DNA from: a bacterium | GTDB lineage: Bacteria > Planctomycetota > UBA1135 > UBA2386 | Length of the DNA stretch: 64,000 nucleotides | Assembly: GCA_024743115.1 (NCBI GenBank) | Contig: JANSXC010000017.1 | Span: 62,001-126,000 of the forward strand | Direction: 5' to 3' | Shown here: positions 34,359 through 43,348 of the stretch, piece by piece | Numbering within the stretch: position 1 is the stretch's first letter | Layout of the letters: the number at the start of each line of letters is the position of its first letter | Program-made: the position numbers and the translations under genes | The notes under the pieces: model-generated | Databases searched by the model: none | Told to the model about the DNA's origin: nothing | Seen by the model: only the letters and a program-made list of their open reading frames with translations

Positions 34359-35303
34359 TCAGCGCGCCTCCGCTGCCGGCGGCTCGCCCTTCACGACGGG
34401 GTTCCGCAGCACACCGAGGCCCTCGACCTCGACCGCCATCTCGTCGCCCGGATGTACGGCCGACACGCCCTCCGGCGTGCCCATCGCGATCACGTCGCCT
34501 GAGCGCAGCGTCGTCACGCGCGACATCGCGGCCAGCGCCTGCGCGATCGAGAACACCATCGCCGACGTGCGCGCGTGCTGCCGCACCTCACCGTTGACGC
34601 GCATCGTGATCTCGAGATCCGAGGCATCGACGCCGTCCCGTGGCACGACGAACGGCCCGAACGGACAGAACGTGTCGAGCGCCTTGGCGCGCAGCCACGG
34701 ATACTTGTGCTCGCGGTCCTGCCCCTGGAGCTTGCGCGCGGTGACGTCGTTGAGCGGCGTATAGCCCGCGACGAGAGCGAGCGCATCGGCCTCCGCGACG
34801 TCCTTGCGGCCGCGTCGCTCGGGATCTTCGAACCCGAGGATCAGCGCGAGCTCGGCCTCGTGATCGACGCGCGTCTCGAGCCAGTGCGGAATCACGACCG
34901 GGTCACCGGGACCGCACAGGGAGTCCGGCAGCTTGGCGAAGAAGATCGGCTCGGCAGGCGGCTTCGCGCCGAACTCGGCTGCATGCGCGACGTAGTTCTT
35001 GGCGAGACAGAGCACCTTGCCCGGCCGCGGCACGGGTTGCAGGATGCGCGCGGGCGCCGCCATCGCGCTGCCGGCCGCGATCCGTTGCGCGAGGTCGGCC
35101 GCCGACAGTCCACCGGCCAGGAGCAACGCCTGCGGATCGATCGGCCCGAGGTCGACGAAACGCCCCTCAGCCCCCGCTAGCGGATCCACCGCGACCGGAT
35201 CCACGGCGACCGGATCCACGGCGCCGAGATGCGGCGAACCACTCGCCGGCAGGAAGCGGAACCACGCCGGCGCCGCCGGCAACGCGAGATCGCCGGCCGT
35301 CAT
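34359..35303 (-). CDS. Fumarylacetoacetate hydrolase-family protein
   Basis: A 314-residue enzyme of the FAH fold, which cleaves or decarboxylates acyl-pyruvates and related diketo acids with a divalent metal. Family motifs: ILQPVPRPGKVLCLAKNYVAHA, ETRVDHEAELALILG (metal ligands Glu and Glu), YTPLNDVTARKLQ and SGDVIAMGTPEGVS. Residues 28-42 include a tandem repeat VDPVAVDPVAVDP encoded by three 15-bp units (35181-35225). It starts 4 nt after the end of the toroid gene. The substrate is not identifiable. Confidence 0.9.
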   Translation of the reverse strand: MTAGDLALPAAPAWFRFLPASGSPHLGAVDPVAVDPVAVDPLAGAEGRFVDLGPIDPQALLLAGGLSAADLAQRIAAGSAMAAPARILQPVPRPGKVLCLAKNYVAHAAEFGAKPPAEPIFFAKLPDSLCGPGDPVVIPHWLETRVDHEAELALILGFEDPERRGRKDVAEADALALVAGYTPLNDVTARKLQGQDREHKYPWLRAKALDTFCPFGPFVVPRDGVDASDLEITMRVNGEVRQHARTSAMVFSIAQALAAMSRVTTLRSGDVIAMGTPEGVSAVHPGDEMAVEVEGLGVLRNPVVKGEPPAAEAR

Positions 35304-35307
35304 CGGC

Positions 35308-37095
35308 TCAGTTGCAGCGCTCGAGCGCGACCATCGCGTAGCACGTGCAGAGCAGATCCAGGCTCTCCATCCAACGACCGTTCTTGCCGTTGATCCAGAA
35401 CCCCTTCGGGTCCTGCATGCCCTCGAGCTGCTGCTTGAGCGCCGGGCGCCACGCGATCTTCTTCGCAGCCGTCGCAGCCGGCCCGCCCTCGGTGACTTCG
35501 ACGTGTTCCGTGCCCGACAGGTCGAGCGCCTGGGCGAGGACCATGTAGTAGTAGAACAGCCCCTGGTACTTCACCTTCTCACCGAGCGCCGGATCGGCGC
35601 CCGGGTTGGTCGCGAGGTCCCAGTTCTGCTGGATCCAGCCGACTGCGGCCTTCACGCGCTTGTCGTCGCCAGGTAGCCCGGCGAGGATGTAGGCCTTGAG
35701 CAGCGCGTAGGTCATCGAACCGTAGCTGCGCGGGATCGCCTTGCCATCGGGCTGGACCAGGTAGCCGGCGTTGCTGCTGCCAGGATAGTAGACCGCGCCG
35801 CCGTCGTCACCCGGCGTCGCGTCGATCATCTCGCCTTCCTTCTCGGGATCTGGAACGCGTCCTTCGAAGTCGTTCACCGACTTCAGATTCTGCGTTCGCT
35901 GCAAGAACACGATCGCCTTCGCGAACGCCTCGTGGTTCTCGGGCAAACCGGTCGCCTTCAACGCCTCGAGCGAGAAGTGCAGGTTGCTGAGATCACCGCG
36001 CTGGCTGTTGCCGTAGCCGATCGAACCGTAGTCACGATCGCTCTCGCGGTAGCCCGAGGCCTCGATGTTCTGGAACGCCAGGATCGCCTTCTGCGCCTTG
36101 CTGAGCTGCGGCGCGAGCGTCGGGTCGGAGTGCCGCGCGAGCGCCGCGACCGACACGCACGTCGTGTAGTTGGGCACCTGCGTGCCGAACGTGCCATCCT
36201 CGTTCTGCTGCTGGCGCAGCCAGGCAACCCCCTGGTCGATCACCTTCTGCTCGGCCGCGGTGCGCATTGCGGCCGGCTTGGTCTGCAGCGCGAGCAGCAG
36301 AAAACCGGTGAGCCCCGGGTCGGGGAACGTCTTGCCCGCGAACGACGCGTGGTAGACGCCGTCCTTGTGCTGCGTCATCAGCCAGTCGAACGCCTTCTGC
36401 TGCGCCGGTGTGAACACCGCGGCCTTGCCCTGGATCGGCTTCTCCGCGCGATCGAGCCAGCGGTTGGCGGTCTGGCACGCGACGAGCTCGAGCAGGGTGT
36501 CGGCGATCTCTGCCGGCTTGGCGCTGCCGGCCTGCAACCAGCCGTCAGCCCGGGCCGCTGCCGCCTTGGCCACGTGCTGCGGGAAGACGTCGGCGCGCAC
36601 CTGCTGCATCACGGCCTCGATGCGATCGGCGAATGGCGTCGCCGAAACCTCACCGGCCTTCTGCGCGAGCCACGCCCTGGCCTGCGCGATCTCCTCGGGA
36701 AACGCCTTCTTGTCCATGACGCCGAGCGCCGCGACCGCCCAGGTCGTCGCCATCGCGTCACCGAAGCTGCCGTCCGCGCGCCGCGAGCGGATCAGGAAAT
36801 CGATCGACGGCCGCACGACCGGACCGTCACCGCGGTGATAACGCCGATGGCAGTGACCCATTGCAGTCACGAGCTTCGCCGTCGTCGCGACCGAGCTGCC
36901 TCCCAGAGCGCCACCCGCGGCCTGCCCGCGCACGAGCCGGATCAGTCCATCCACCTGTTGCTTGCAGATCGTCCCGGTCTTGCGCTTCGGGGCACCGTCA
37001 CCGGACTGCGCCGGCAGTGGCATCACGAGGATGGCTGGAACGAGGAGGAAACCGGCCGCCAGCGCGCTGGTAGCGTTGCGAATGGATCGTTGCAT
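35308..37095 (-). CDS. Secreted prenyltransferase/squalene-cyclase-like toroid protein
   Basis: A 595-residue protein with a signal peptide (ALAAGFLLVPAILVMPLPAQ). It contains several alpha-alpha toroid repeats with the QW-like pattern D/N-G-S/T-F: RRADGSFGDAMATTWAVAAL, NEDGTFGTQVPNYTTCVSVA, and later DDGGAVYYPGS and YGSMTYALLKAYILAG. The catalytic DXDD motif of squalene-hopene cyclases is not seen, and the exported location argues against terpene cyclisation. ATG 37095 was chosen because it starts the signal. It could be a complement/alpha2-macroglobulin-like binding toroid. The FAH gene follows after 4 nt. Confidence 0.83.
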   Translation of the reverse strand: MQRSIRNATSALAAGFLLVPAILVMPLPAQSGDGAPKRKTGTICKQQVDGLIRLVRGQAAGGALGGSSVATTAKLVTAMGHCHRRYHRGDGPVVRPSIDFLIRSRRADGSFGDAMATTWAVAALGVMDKKAFPEEIAQARAWLAQKAGEVSATPFADRIEAVMQQVRADVFPQHVAKAAAARADGWLQAGSAKPAEIADTLLELVACQTANRWLDRAEKPIQGKAAVFTPAQQKAFDWLMTQHKDGVYHASFAGKTFPDPGLTGFLLLALQTKPAAMRTAAEQKVIDQGVAWLRQQQNEDGTFGTQVPNYTTCVSVAALARHSDPTLAPQLSKAQKAILAFQNIEASGYRESDRDYGSIGYGNSQRGDLSNLHFSLEALKATGLPENHEAFAKAIVFLQRTQNLKSVNDFEGRVPDPEKEGEMIDATPGDDGGAVYYPGSSNAGYLVQPDGKAIPRSYGSMTYALLKAYILAGLPGDDKRVKAAVGWIQQNWDLATNPGADPALGEKVKYQGLFYYYMVLAQALDLSGTEHVEVTEGGPAATAAKKIAWRPALKQQLEGMQDPKGFWINGKNGRWMESLDLLCTCYAMVALERCN

Positions 37096-37235
37096 TGGAG
37101 TCCCGGGAAGATTCAGATCGAGAACGGTAGAACCGCCCGCCATATGGGCCAAACGGAAACGGATCCCGAGGGTTCACCTGCTCGTCCAGCGCACCGTGGC
37201 GCTTGTCCGGCGCCGAGGTATCCTGCCTCACCCCC

Positions 37236-37997
37236 ATGTTCCGGAATCGCTCCGTATCGCTCGTAATTCCCGCCTACAACGAGGAAGAGACGATTGCGCG
37301 CGTGGTCGAGGAGTTCCGTGAACAGCCCGACCTCGACGAGATCGTCGTCGTCGACAACAACTGCAAAGACCGCACGGCCGAACTCGCCGCGGCGGCCGGC
37401 GCGCGCGTCGTGCGGGAGGAGCGCCCGGGTTACGGCTCGGCGCTGCTCGCGGGCATGACCGCGGCCAACGGCGACATCCTCGTTCTGACCGAAGCCGACG
37501 GCAGTTTCCGCGCCCGCGACGTCGAGAAGATGCTGGTCTACCTCGACGACGCCGGCATGGTCATGGGCACACGCACGACGCGCCAGATGGTGCAGCAGGG
37601 CGCGAACATGCGCTCGCTGCTTCGGTGGGGCAACGTGTTCATGGCGAAGTATCTGCAGCTGCTCTGGCTGCGCCCCGCCGAGCCGCGCTTCACCGACGTC
37701 GGCTGCACGTTCCGGGCGCTGACCCGCGAGACGTTCGACAAGATCCGCCCGCGACTGACCCAGACCGGGCCGGCGTTCTCGCCCGAGATGATGTGCGCCG
37801 CGCTGCAGGAGCGTTGCCGCATCATCGAGATCCCCGTCACCTACTCACCCCGCGTCGGCGGCGAGAGCAAGCACAGCGACACCTTCATGCGCCAGGCCAA
37901 GACCGCGTGGAAGATGTTCTGCACGATCTGCCGCAAGCGCTTCCTCGAACGCGGCTCCCCGATCCCCCGTGACCACCTCGCGCCGGAGAGCGACTGA
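37236..37997 (+). CDS. Family 2 glycosyltransferase
   Basis: A 253-residue cytosolic GT-A enzyme. SLVIPAYNEEETIARVVEEF starts the Rossmann-like fold, EIVVVDNNCKDRT binds the nucleotide, and LTEADGSFRARDV holds the DXD-like metal site (as EADGS). It resembles dolichol-phosphate/undecaprenyl-phosphate sugar synthases that feed the membrane glycosyltransferases upstream (inference). It lacks C-terminal membrane spans. ATG 37236 was chosen over an upstream extension. The stop overlaps the next start (TGATG). Confidence 0.9.
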   Translation: MFRNRSVSLVIPAYNEEETIARVVEEFREQPDLDEIVVVDNNCKDRTAELAAAAGARVVREERPGYGSALLAGMTAANGDILVLTEADGSFRARDVEKMLVYLDDAGMVMGTRTTRQMVQQGANMRSLLRWGNVFMAKYLQLLWLRPAEPRFTDVGCTFRALTRETFDKIRPRLTQTGPAFSPEMMCAALQERCRIIEIPVTYSPRVGGESKHSDTFMRQAKTAWKMFCTICRKRFLERGSPIPRDHLAPESD

Positions 37998-38932
37998 TGC
38001 AGTCCCCAAAGACCGCCCAGCCCTCGGATCGCGCACTCGCGAACGCCGAACCGATCACGCACTGCCAGATCTGCGGCAGTGACAAGCGCACGGTGAAGTT
38101 CTCGGAAGGCCCCTTCGAGGTCGTCACCTGTGACGACTGTGGCCTCGTATACGTCACGCCGCGCCTCGTCGGTCAGGCGCTGCTCGACATCTACGACGAG
38201 GGCTACTGGAAGAGCAAGAACCCGAAGGTCCGCGGCTACGCCGACTACGCCAGCGAGTCCGCGCTCTACCTCAAGACGTTTCGAAAGCGCATGGGCCTGG
38301 TCGACCGCTGGGTCGAACCCAACTCGCGCGTACTCGACGTCGGCTGTGCGGCCGGCTACTTCCTGCGGGTGATGAAGGAACGCGGCCACGACGTGCACGG
38401 CGTCGAGCTGTCCGAAGCCATCGCCAAGGAGGCCGTCGCGGCGCTCGGCGAGGAGCGCGTGCACATCGGCCTGCTCGATGACGCCGTCATCGCGATGAAC
38501 TACGAGCCCGCATCCTTCGACCTGATCACGCTCTGGGACGTAATCGAGCACGTGCCGGATCCGCAGGCCGTGCTGCGCAAGATCCGCGAGCTGATCAAGC
38601 CGGGCGGGCGGCTACTGCTCGAGACCCAGAACGTCGCGTCGCGCTGGGCCAACCTGCTCGGCAAACGCTGGCACCACTACAAGCACCACGAGCACATCTA
38701 CCACTTCACGCCGGCCACGATCACGCGATTGCTCGCCGACTGCGGCTTCCGCGCCGTCGACATCGGCGCCGCGTATGCGGGCAAGTACGTCTCGTTCGCG
38801 TTCCTAGCCGAACGCGCGGGCAAGCTCGGCACCATCCCGGGCCTCCTCGCCAAACCGCTCGGCCTGCTGCGCAACTGGAACCTCTACGTCAATCCGCGCG
38901 ACGAAATCATCGTCGTCGCCGAGCCCGTCTGA
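37997..38932 (+). CDS. SAM-dependent methyltransferase with N-terminal zinc ribbon
   Basis: A 311-residue protein. The N-terminal CQICG and CDDCGLVYV form a four-Cys zinc motif seen in sugar and small-molecule methyltransferases. SAM binding: RVLDVGCAAGYFLRVMKERG. Acidic loop: ITLWDVIEHVPDP. The LLLETQNVASRWANLLGKRW region and GKRWHHYKHHEHIYHF carry many His residues, as in C-methyltransferases of this group. Translation is coupled to the GT2 gene. It probably modifies a cell-surface sugar or lipid. Confidence 0.9.
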   Translation: MQSPKTAQPSDRALANAEPITHCQICGSDKRTVKFSEGPFEVVTCDDCGLVYVTPRLVGQALLDIYDEGYWKSKNPKVRGYADYASESALYLKTFRKRMGLVDRWVEPNSRVLDVGCAAGYFLRVMKERGHDVHGVELSEAIAKEAVAALGEERVHIGLLDDAVIAMNYEPASFDLITLWDVIEHVPDPQAVLRKIRELIKPGGRLLLETQNVASRWANLLGKRWHHYKHHEHIYHFTPATITRLLADCGFRAVDIGAAYAGKYVSFAFLAERAGKLGTIPGLLAKPLGLLRNWNLYVNPRDEIIVVAEPV

Positions 38933-38944
38933 GCCTCGCCGCCG

Positions 38945-39757
38945 ATGGATCGCGTCGCCTACGAGAACTTCAAGGACCTGGAGCACTCCCACTTCTGGTT
39001 CGTGAGCCGGCGACGCATCTTCTTCGACCAACTCGACCAGCTGCTCCCTGAACTCCTGCCGCAGAACGGAGCCGAACGCGGCGCCGATCGCGGCGCCGAT
39101 CGCGGCAGTGGCCGCGTCCTCGAGATCGGCTGCGGTGCGGGCGGCATGCTCGGCCCACTGTCGCGCTACGGCGAGATCGCCGGCCTCGACATCGATCATG
39201 AATACGTCGGCGTCTGCAAGGAGCGCGGCTTTCCCAACGTGCTTTGCGGCTCCGGCTACGAGCTGCCGTTCAAGGACGACGCATTCGATCTGATCTGCTT
39301 GTTCGACACCATCGAGCACATCCCCGACGACGAGCAGGCCCTGCGTGAAGTTCGCCGCGTCCTCAAACCCGGCGGCGCGCTGTTCGTGTCCGTGCCCGCC
39401 TACCAGTGGCTCTGGTCCCAGAACGACCGCATCGCCCACCACCAGCGCCGCTACACCGCGACCCGGCTGCGGTCCGTGCTGAAGCGCGCCGGCCTGAAGC
39501 CCCAGCGCATCAGCTACTTCAACACGTTCCTGCTGCCGATCATCATCCCCTCCGTGCTCTGGCAGAAACTCATGGACCGCCTCGGCCGCCTGCCCGAGGG
39601 CTACAACAACACCAGCGTCAAGATCCGCCCCTGGCAGAATCGCATCCTCACCGCGATCATGTCCGGCGAACGCCTGCCGCTACGCTGGCTGCGGTTTCCG
39701 CTGGGCCACTCGCTGTTTGCGCTGAGTCGGCCGGACGCTGAGTCGCCCCAAAGCTGA
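38945..39757 (+). CDS. SAM-dependent methyltransferase
   Basis: A 270-residue class I methyltransferase 12 nt after the preceding one. SAM motif: RVLEIGCGAGGMLGPLS, then GLDIDHEYV and LFDTIEHIPDD. Downstream LKPGGALFVSVPAYQWLWSQND and the HHQRRYTATRL block match a group of uncharacterised methyltransferases often found with GT2 genes. Residues 45-56 (GADRGADRGSGR) come from a 12-bp tandem duplication at 39077-39112. The C-terminus is followed by short repeats. Confidence 0.9.
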   Translation: MDRVAYENFKDLEHSHFWFVSRRRIFFDQLDQLLPELLPQNGAERGADRGADRGSGRVLEIGCGAGGMLGPLSRYGEIAGLDIDHEYVGVCKERGFPNVLCGSGYELPFKDDAFDLICLFDTIEHIPDDEQALREVRRVLKPGGALFVSVPAYQWLWSQNDRIAHHQRRYTATRLRSVLKRAGLKPQRISYFNTFLLPIIIPSVLWQKLMDRLGRLPEGYNNTSVKIRPWQNRILTAIMSGERLPLRWLRFPLGHSLFALSRPDAESPQS

Positions 39758-39797
39758 GCCGCCAAGAACCAAGTCGGCGGCACGCTGAGCATTGGCC

Positions 39798-39857
39798 GAG
39801 AGTCAGATGACCCAGAGTCAGATGGACCAGAGCCAGATGGACCCGAGGCCAGATCGA
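39798..39857. repeat. 15-bp tandem repeats (four imperfect copies)
   Basis: Four units like CCAGAGTCAGATGGA in a row, diverging in the last copy. Just upstream, 39721-39795 carries several GCTGAGT/GCTGAGC copies that include the end of the methyltransferase gene. No ORF with a ribosome site uses them. Confidence 0.75.
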
Positions 39858-39875
39858 GAGGATTTCGCTGCCCGA

Positions 39876-40166
39876 CTACGAAGGAACAGCCGCGTTGATC
39901 GCGGCGGCGAGTTCGAAGTCGCGCTCGCTCAGGCCACCGGCGTCATGGCTCGTCAATCGGATCGTGACCGAGTTGTAGACGTTCTCCCACTCCGGGTGGT
40001 GGTTGCGCTGCTCGGCGCATAGCGCGACCCGCGTCATGAAGCTGAACGCCGCGATGAAGTCCTCGAACTGAAACGCCCGGACCAGCTTGCCGTCTTCGAT
40101 CGACCAGCCTGGCAAGTCCCGGCTCCGGGCCGAGACTTCCTCCTCCGTCAACCTGGCCTGTCCCAT
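39876..40166 (-). CDS. phhB: Pterin-4a-carbinolamine dehydratase
   Basis: A 96-residue enzyme that recycles the oxidised pterin cofactor of aromatic amino acid hydroxylases (4a-hydroxytetrahydrobiopterin dehydratase). The active-site block [20 protein letters not shown] followed by [12 protein letters not shown] carries the catalytic His residues. Length is normal. No aromatic amino acid hydroxylase is in the window, so it may have a moonlighting or molybdopterin-related role, as suggested for other bacteria. Confidence 0.95.
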   Translation of the reverse strand: MGQARLTEEEVSARSRDLPGWSIEDGKLVRAFQFEDFIAAFSFMTRVALCAEQRNHHPEWENVYNSVTIRLTSHDAGGLSERDFELAAAINAAVPS

Positions 40167-40199
40167 GATGCGCTAGCCCGGACGCTGCGTGACCCGGCA

Positions 40200-40222
40200 C
40201 ATGAGTGTGTCGCACACTCATG
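40200..40222. repeat. Perfect 10-bp palindrome with 3-nt loop
   Basis: CATGAGTGTG (40200-40209), loop TCG, CACACTCATG (40213-40222). It lies 21 nt after the stop of the PpiD-like gene and 33 nt before the pterin dehydratase gene, both on the minus strand. No T run follows. It could be a hairpin terminator or processing site, or an operator. Confidence 0.75.
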
Positions 40223-40243
40223 GCCGGCGATCGGGAGCGAGCC

Positions 40244-42544
40244 TTACTCCGGCATCCCCTGCTCGCCGACGGGCCGCGTCAGCGCGTAGCGCTGCTCGAG
40301 CGCCTCCAACGTGAAGGCCTGACCGTAGGCCTGGTAGGCCTGCATCGCGGCGTAGGTCGCGAGACCCTTGCGGCGGTTCTCGAACTCGGCGCGCATCACG
40401 TCCGCGGGCTCCAGCGGCTGGACGTCGGTGCAGACCGCGCAGTGGTAGCGCTTCTCACCCGCGTCGTGCAGGAGACCGGTCGATTCGTCCTTCTCGAGCT
40501 CCGAGTTGGTGCGGAACAGGTAGACGACGGTCTTGTCGTACTTCTTGTCGAAGCGCGGGCGACGCGACAGATCGCGCGGGAACGGCCCGAACTCGGCGAC
40601 CGTGAAGCCGGCCTCCGCCGCCGCTTCGTCGAGCACCGCGAGGTGGTGCTTCTTGGCCTCCTCACCGATCTCCTCTTCGATCGCCTTGGCGATCTCGTCG
40701 GTGGTGATGTTGAGCCGCTGCGGCTTGGTCGTCAGCAGCGCTTCGAGCTGCGTGACCTTCTTCTCCCAGGCCCGGCGAGCGGCGGTGCCCGCGCGCGCCT
40801 CGTCACGCTGCTTCTTGGCGTACGCGAGCTCGTCGTTGAGGTCCGACTCCCACTTGGTCATCGCCTCGTCGATGCGCTCCTGCTTCTTGCCTTCGATCTC
40901 GGCGACCTTGTCGGGCATCTTGGTCTTGGCCAGCCGCAGCAACGCCGCCTCGAACTTGTCCTTCTTCTCTTCGGCCTCGGTCTGAGCCTTCTCACCGAAG
41001 TAGGCATCCTCGAGCAGGGGCTTCAGCTCTTCCCACGACTTCAGCGGCTTCGTCAGCAGGTCCTTGGCCTGGTAGAGGAACGTCCCCTTCTCCGTGAACG
41101 CGGGCTGGAAACCCAGCTGCCCCTTCTTGTTGAGGAACGTCGCGAGATGACCCTGGGGCCACTCGCCGAGTTCGAGCCCTTCGATCTCCAGATCCTTGAG
41201 ATCGTCGCCCGTCTTCAGACCACCCATGTCGTGCACGAACACGCCCTTGAACGGCCCGTTCTCACCCTTGGTGAGTTCGTTGAATGCGGCCACGAAGTCG
41301 AACGCCGAGAACTTCGCTTCGCGCGCTTCGTTGGCGGTGTTCTTGGCGTTCTCGCGCTGCGTGAGCTTGTTCTCCGCATCCTGCAGATCGGCCTTGAACT
41401 GCTCGTTCTCTGGATCCTTGTCGAGCGCCTGCTGCACCTCGACCTTCTCGTTCTGCGCCGCGAGGAACTCCTCGTTGGCGGTACGGAACGCGTCGTCTTC
41501 CGCGCTCATGAACTCGGTGCGCCGCTCGCGCACCTTCGCGAGGATCTGCTTGAGGATCTCATTGACCTCACGCTTGGCTTTGAGCTGGTCCGCGACGCCT
41601 TCGTCCTCGAGCGTCTTGTAGGTGCCGTCCTCCTGCTTGAACTTTTCGCGATCGGCCTGGTAGAGCTTCTCGAGCTCTTCCTCGCCGATGACCAGGTCCG
41701 TCAGGTAGCTGGCTTCCCACTCGCTGCGGTCGTATTCGGCGTGCTTGACGCCGGCCAGGATCAGCGCCACCTGGTTGGGCGCGAAGACGTCCAGCCGCTG
41801 CTTCTCCGTATCGTCCTTACCGTCGAGCCAGGTGCGCAGGTCTTCGTCGGTCACGCCACCGGCGGCCTTCAGCTCCGCCATGCGCGCGCTTTCGTCATAG
41901 GACGCGACCTTGAGCGTGATCTTCTCGCGCTCTCCGATGACGTCCTCGAGGATCGCCGCATCGGAGTTGTCGAGCGCCAGCGTCTGCAGCCGAATCAACA
42001 TCCCGATCCGCTGCGCCTCACCGACCACCTGCCGGAACTCCGCCAAGGAACCAAAGCCCGCCTGCCCCGCAAGCTGCGCCGCCGAACCACTCTCGCTCTC
42101 CTCGAGCCACGCGTTGATCGCACGATCGACCTCGAGATTCGAAATCTCGAAGCCTTCCGCGATCGCTACGCGACGCAGGATCGCGAACACTTCATCGGCA
42201 TCAGGGTTCTGGCCGACCTGGATCATCGGCAGCACGACACTCATCGCGCCGCGGCGAGCCGCGACCTGGCGCCCGACGGTGAAGTCCTCCTGCGTCAACG
42301 AGACGGACTGGCCTCCAACCGTAATGGACGGCAAGTCTGGCGGCGTGCTGAACGTGCGGTCTACCCACGCGAGCATCGGCCCACTCACGGAGAAGAACAC
42401 GAGCACGAACATGCCGACCGTGTAGAGCAGGATCTTCTGATTGCGGCGGAACCAGCCGTAGACGCCGGACTGGCCATCGACGAGCGGTTCGTGCTGCGGG
42501 CCTTCCGGCGCCTCGGAGGGTTGGTTTTCAGGAGTGGTGGACAT
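40244..42544 (-). CDS. PpiD/SurA-like membrane-anchored protein without clear parvulin domain
   Basis: A 766-residue protein with one N-terminal membrane span (ILLYTVGMFVLVFFSVSGPM, about residues 37-56) and a long periplasmic part. The arrangement and the DNSDAAILEDVIGEREKITLKVASYDES-type central region resemble PpiD (SurA N-like chaperone fold). I cannot find the parvulin signature (HIL...GGDLG) that gives isomerase activity. Long charged helices (about 310-400 and 520-610) suggest coiled coils. A YHCAVC pair lies near the C-terminus. It may be a periplasmic chaperone or holdase. ATG 42544 is chosen over a TTG two codons earlier. Confidence 0.75.
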   Translation of the reverse strand: MSTTPENQPSEAPEGPQHEPLVDGQSGVYGWFRRNQKILLYTVGMFVLVFFSVSGPMLAWVDRTFSTPPDLPSITVGGQSVSLTQEDFTVGRQVAARRGAMSVVLPMIQVGQNPDADEVFAILRRVAIAEGFEISNLEVDRAINAWLEESESGSAAQLAGQAGFGSLAEFRQVVGEAQRIGMLIRLQTLALDNSDAAILEDVIGEREKITLKVASYDESARMAELKAAGGVTDEDLRTWLDGKDDTEKQRLDVFAPNQVALILAGVKHAEYDRSEWEASYLTDLVIGEEELEKLYQADREKFKQEDGTYKTLEDEGVADQLKAKREVNEILKQILAKVRERRTEFMSAEDDAFRTANEEFLAAQNEKVEVQQALDKDPENEQFKADLQDAENKLTQRENAKNTANEAREAKFSAFDFVAAFNELTKGENGPFKGVFVHDMGGLKTGDDLKDLEIEGLELGEWPQGHLATFLNKKGQLGFQPAFTEKGTFLYQAKDLLTKPLKSWEELKPLLEDAYFGEKAQTEAEEKKDKFEAALLRLAKTKMPDKVAEIEGKKQERIDEAMTKWESDLNDELAYAKKQRDEARAGTAARRAWEKKVTQLEALLTTKPQRLNITTDEIAKAIEEEIGEEAKKHHLAVLDEAAAEAGFTVAEFGPFPRDLSRRPRFDKKYDKTVVYLFRTNSELEKDESTGLLHDAGEKRYHCAVCTDVQPLEPADVMRAEFENRRKGLATYAAMQAYQAYGQAFTLEALEQRYALTRPVGEQGMPE

Positions 42545-42774
42545 CGTCAATCTTGTTCAGTGCCGCTGTTCTTCAGTTCGGCGTTCAGTGCCGGAGTTCT
42601 TGCCGTGCCGCTCTCGTTCACAGCCACGCTGCCGACGGCTACGCCGCAACGGGATCGAGCGTGCCGTGTGAGGTTACCGCTTATCGACCCCCGGATCTGC
42701 CAACCACAGGCCGGTTCTCCCCGATCGCTTGGCGTCGGGCAGAGAGCCTGAGGGCACTCGCCGCGTGAACCCAA

Positions 42775-43041
42775 TCACGACGACGAATGGGTCTCGGACA
42801 AGGCGATCGCCTCCGACGACAGCAGGATCGGAATCCCGTCGACGATCGGATACAGCGTCCCGCCGGACTTCGACACCAGACCCGACTCGAGCTCGCGCTC
42901 GACCGCCTGTCCCGCCGTGTTCTTCAAGGCACCGGCGGCGACAGCCGCGTTCACGGACGCCAGCTCGTCCGGCGTCGCCTCGCGCAGCGGCTCGCGCGAC
43001 GTCGGGCAGACCAGCAATCGCAGGAAATCCGGGTCGATCAT
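42775..43041 (-). CDS. Trm112-like small protein
   Basis: An 88-residue protein of the Trm112/UPF0434 (YcaR) type. The signature LVCPTSREPL and the C-terminal LYPIVDGIPILLSSEA are present. Only one Cys remains where zinc-binding homologues have four, so metal binding is doubtful. Relatives activate methyltransferases in eukaryotes; in bacteria the role is unclear. It lies next to tRNA-Lys on the same strand. Confidence 0.88.
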   Translation of the reverse strand: MIDPDFLRLLVCPTSREPLREATPDELASVNAAVAAGALKNTAGQAVERELESGLVSKSGGTLYPIVDGIPILLSSEAIALSETHSSS

Positions 43042-43095
43042 GGGGTTGCAGCAACAGCCACGGGCCTTCGAACCAGGCGCACTGGCAGGGCTCGG

Positions 43096-43171
43096 TGGTA
43101 GGGGCGGAAGGGCTCGAACCTTCGACCTACGGCTTAAAAGGCCGCTGCTCTACCGACTGAGCTACGCCCCC
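43096..43171 (-). tRNA. tRNA-Lys (anticodon UUU), CCA encoded
   Basis: A full cloverleaf on the minus strand: acceptor GGGGGCG with CGCCCCU, D arm GCUC/GAGC, anticodon stem GCGGC with loop CUUUUAA (anticodon UUU), T arm GAAGG/CCUUC with loop UUCGAGC, discriminator A and encoded CCA. The first acceptor pair is G1-U72 and the first anticodon-stem pair is G27-U43, both wobble pairs. Confidence 0.95.
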
Positions 43172-43348
43172 GTGGTCAGTTTGTGGGGGGAGCATCGAAG
43201 CGCCCCACCCCACCACAAGCAACCGACCTTCCCACTTTTCGAAGCTGGTCTGTTGAATGCGGTTGCCGGATTACGATGTAACCGAAATCGAAATGCGAGC
43301 ACGAACTCCTCGAGAGCGCCATTCCGCGCCAACCCACCGAGGAGAACG

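Noticed and set aside
40205-42751. Long plus-strand frame opposite the PpiD-like gene
   Set aside because: Leu/Arg/Val-rich shadow without signal or family; the minus-strand protein has a membrane anchor and fold.
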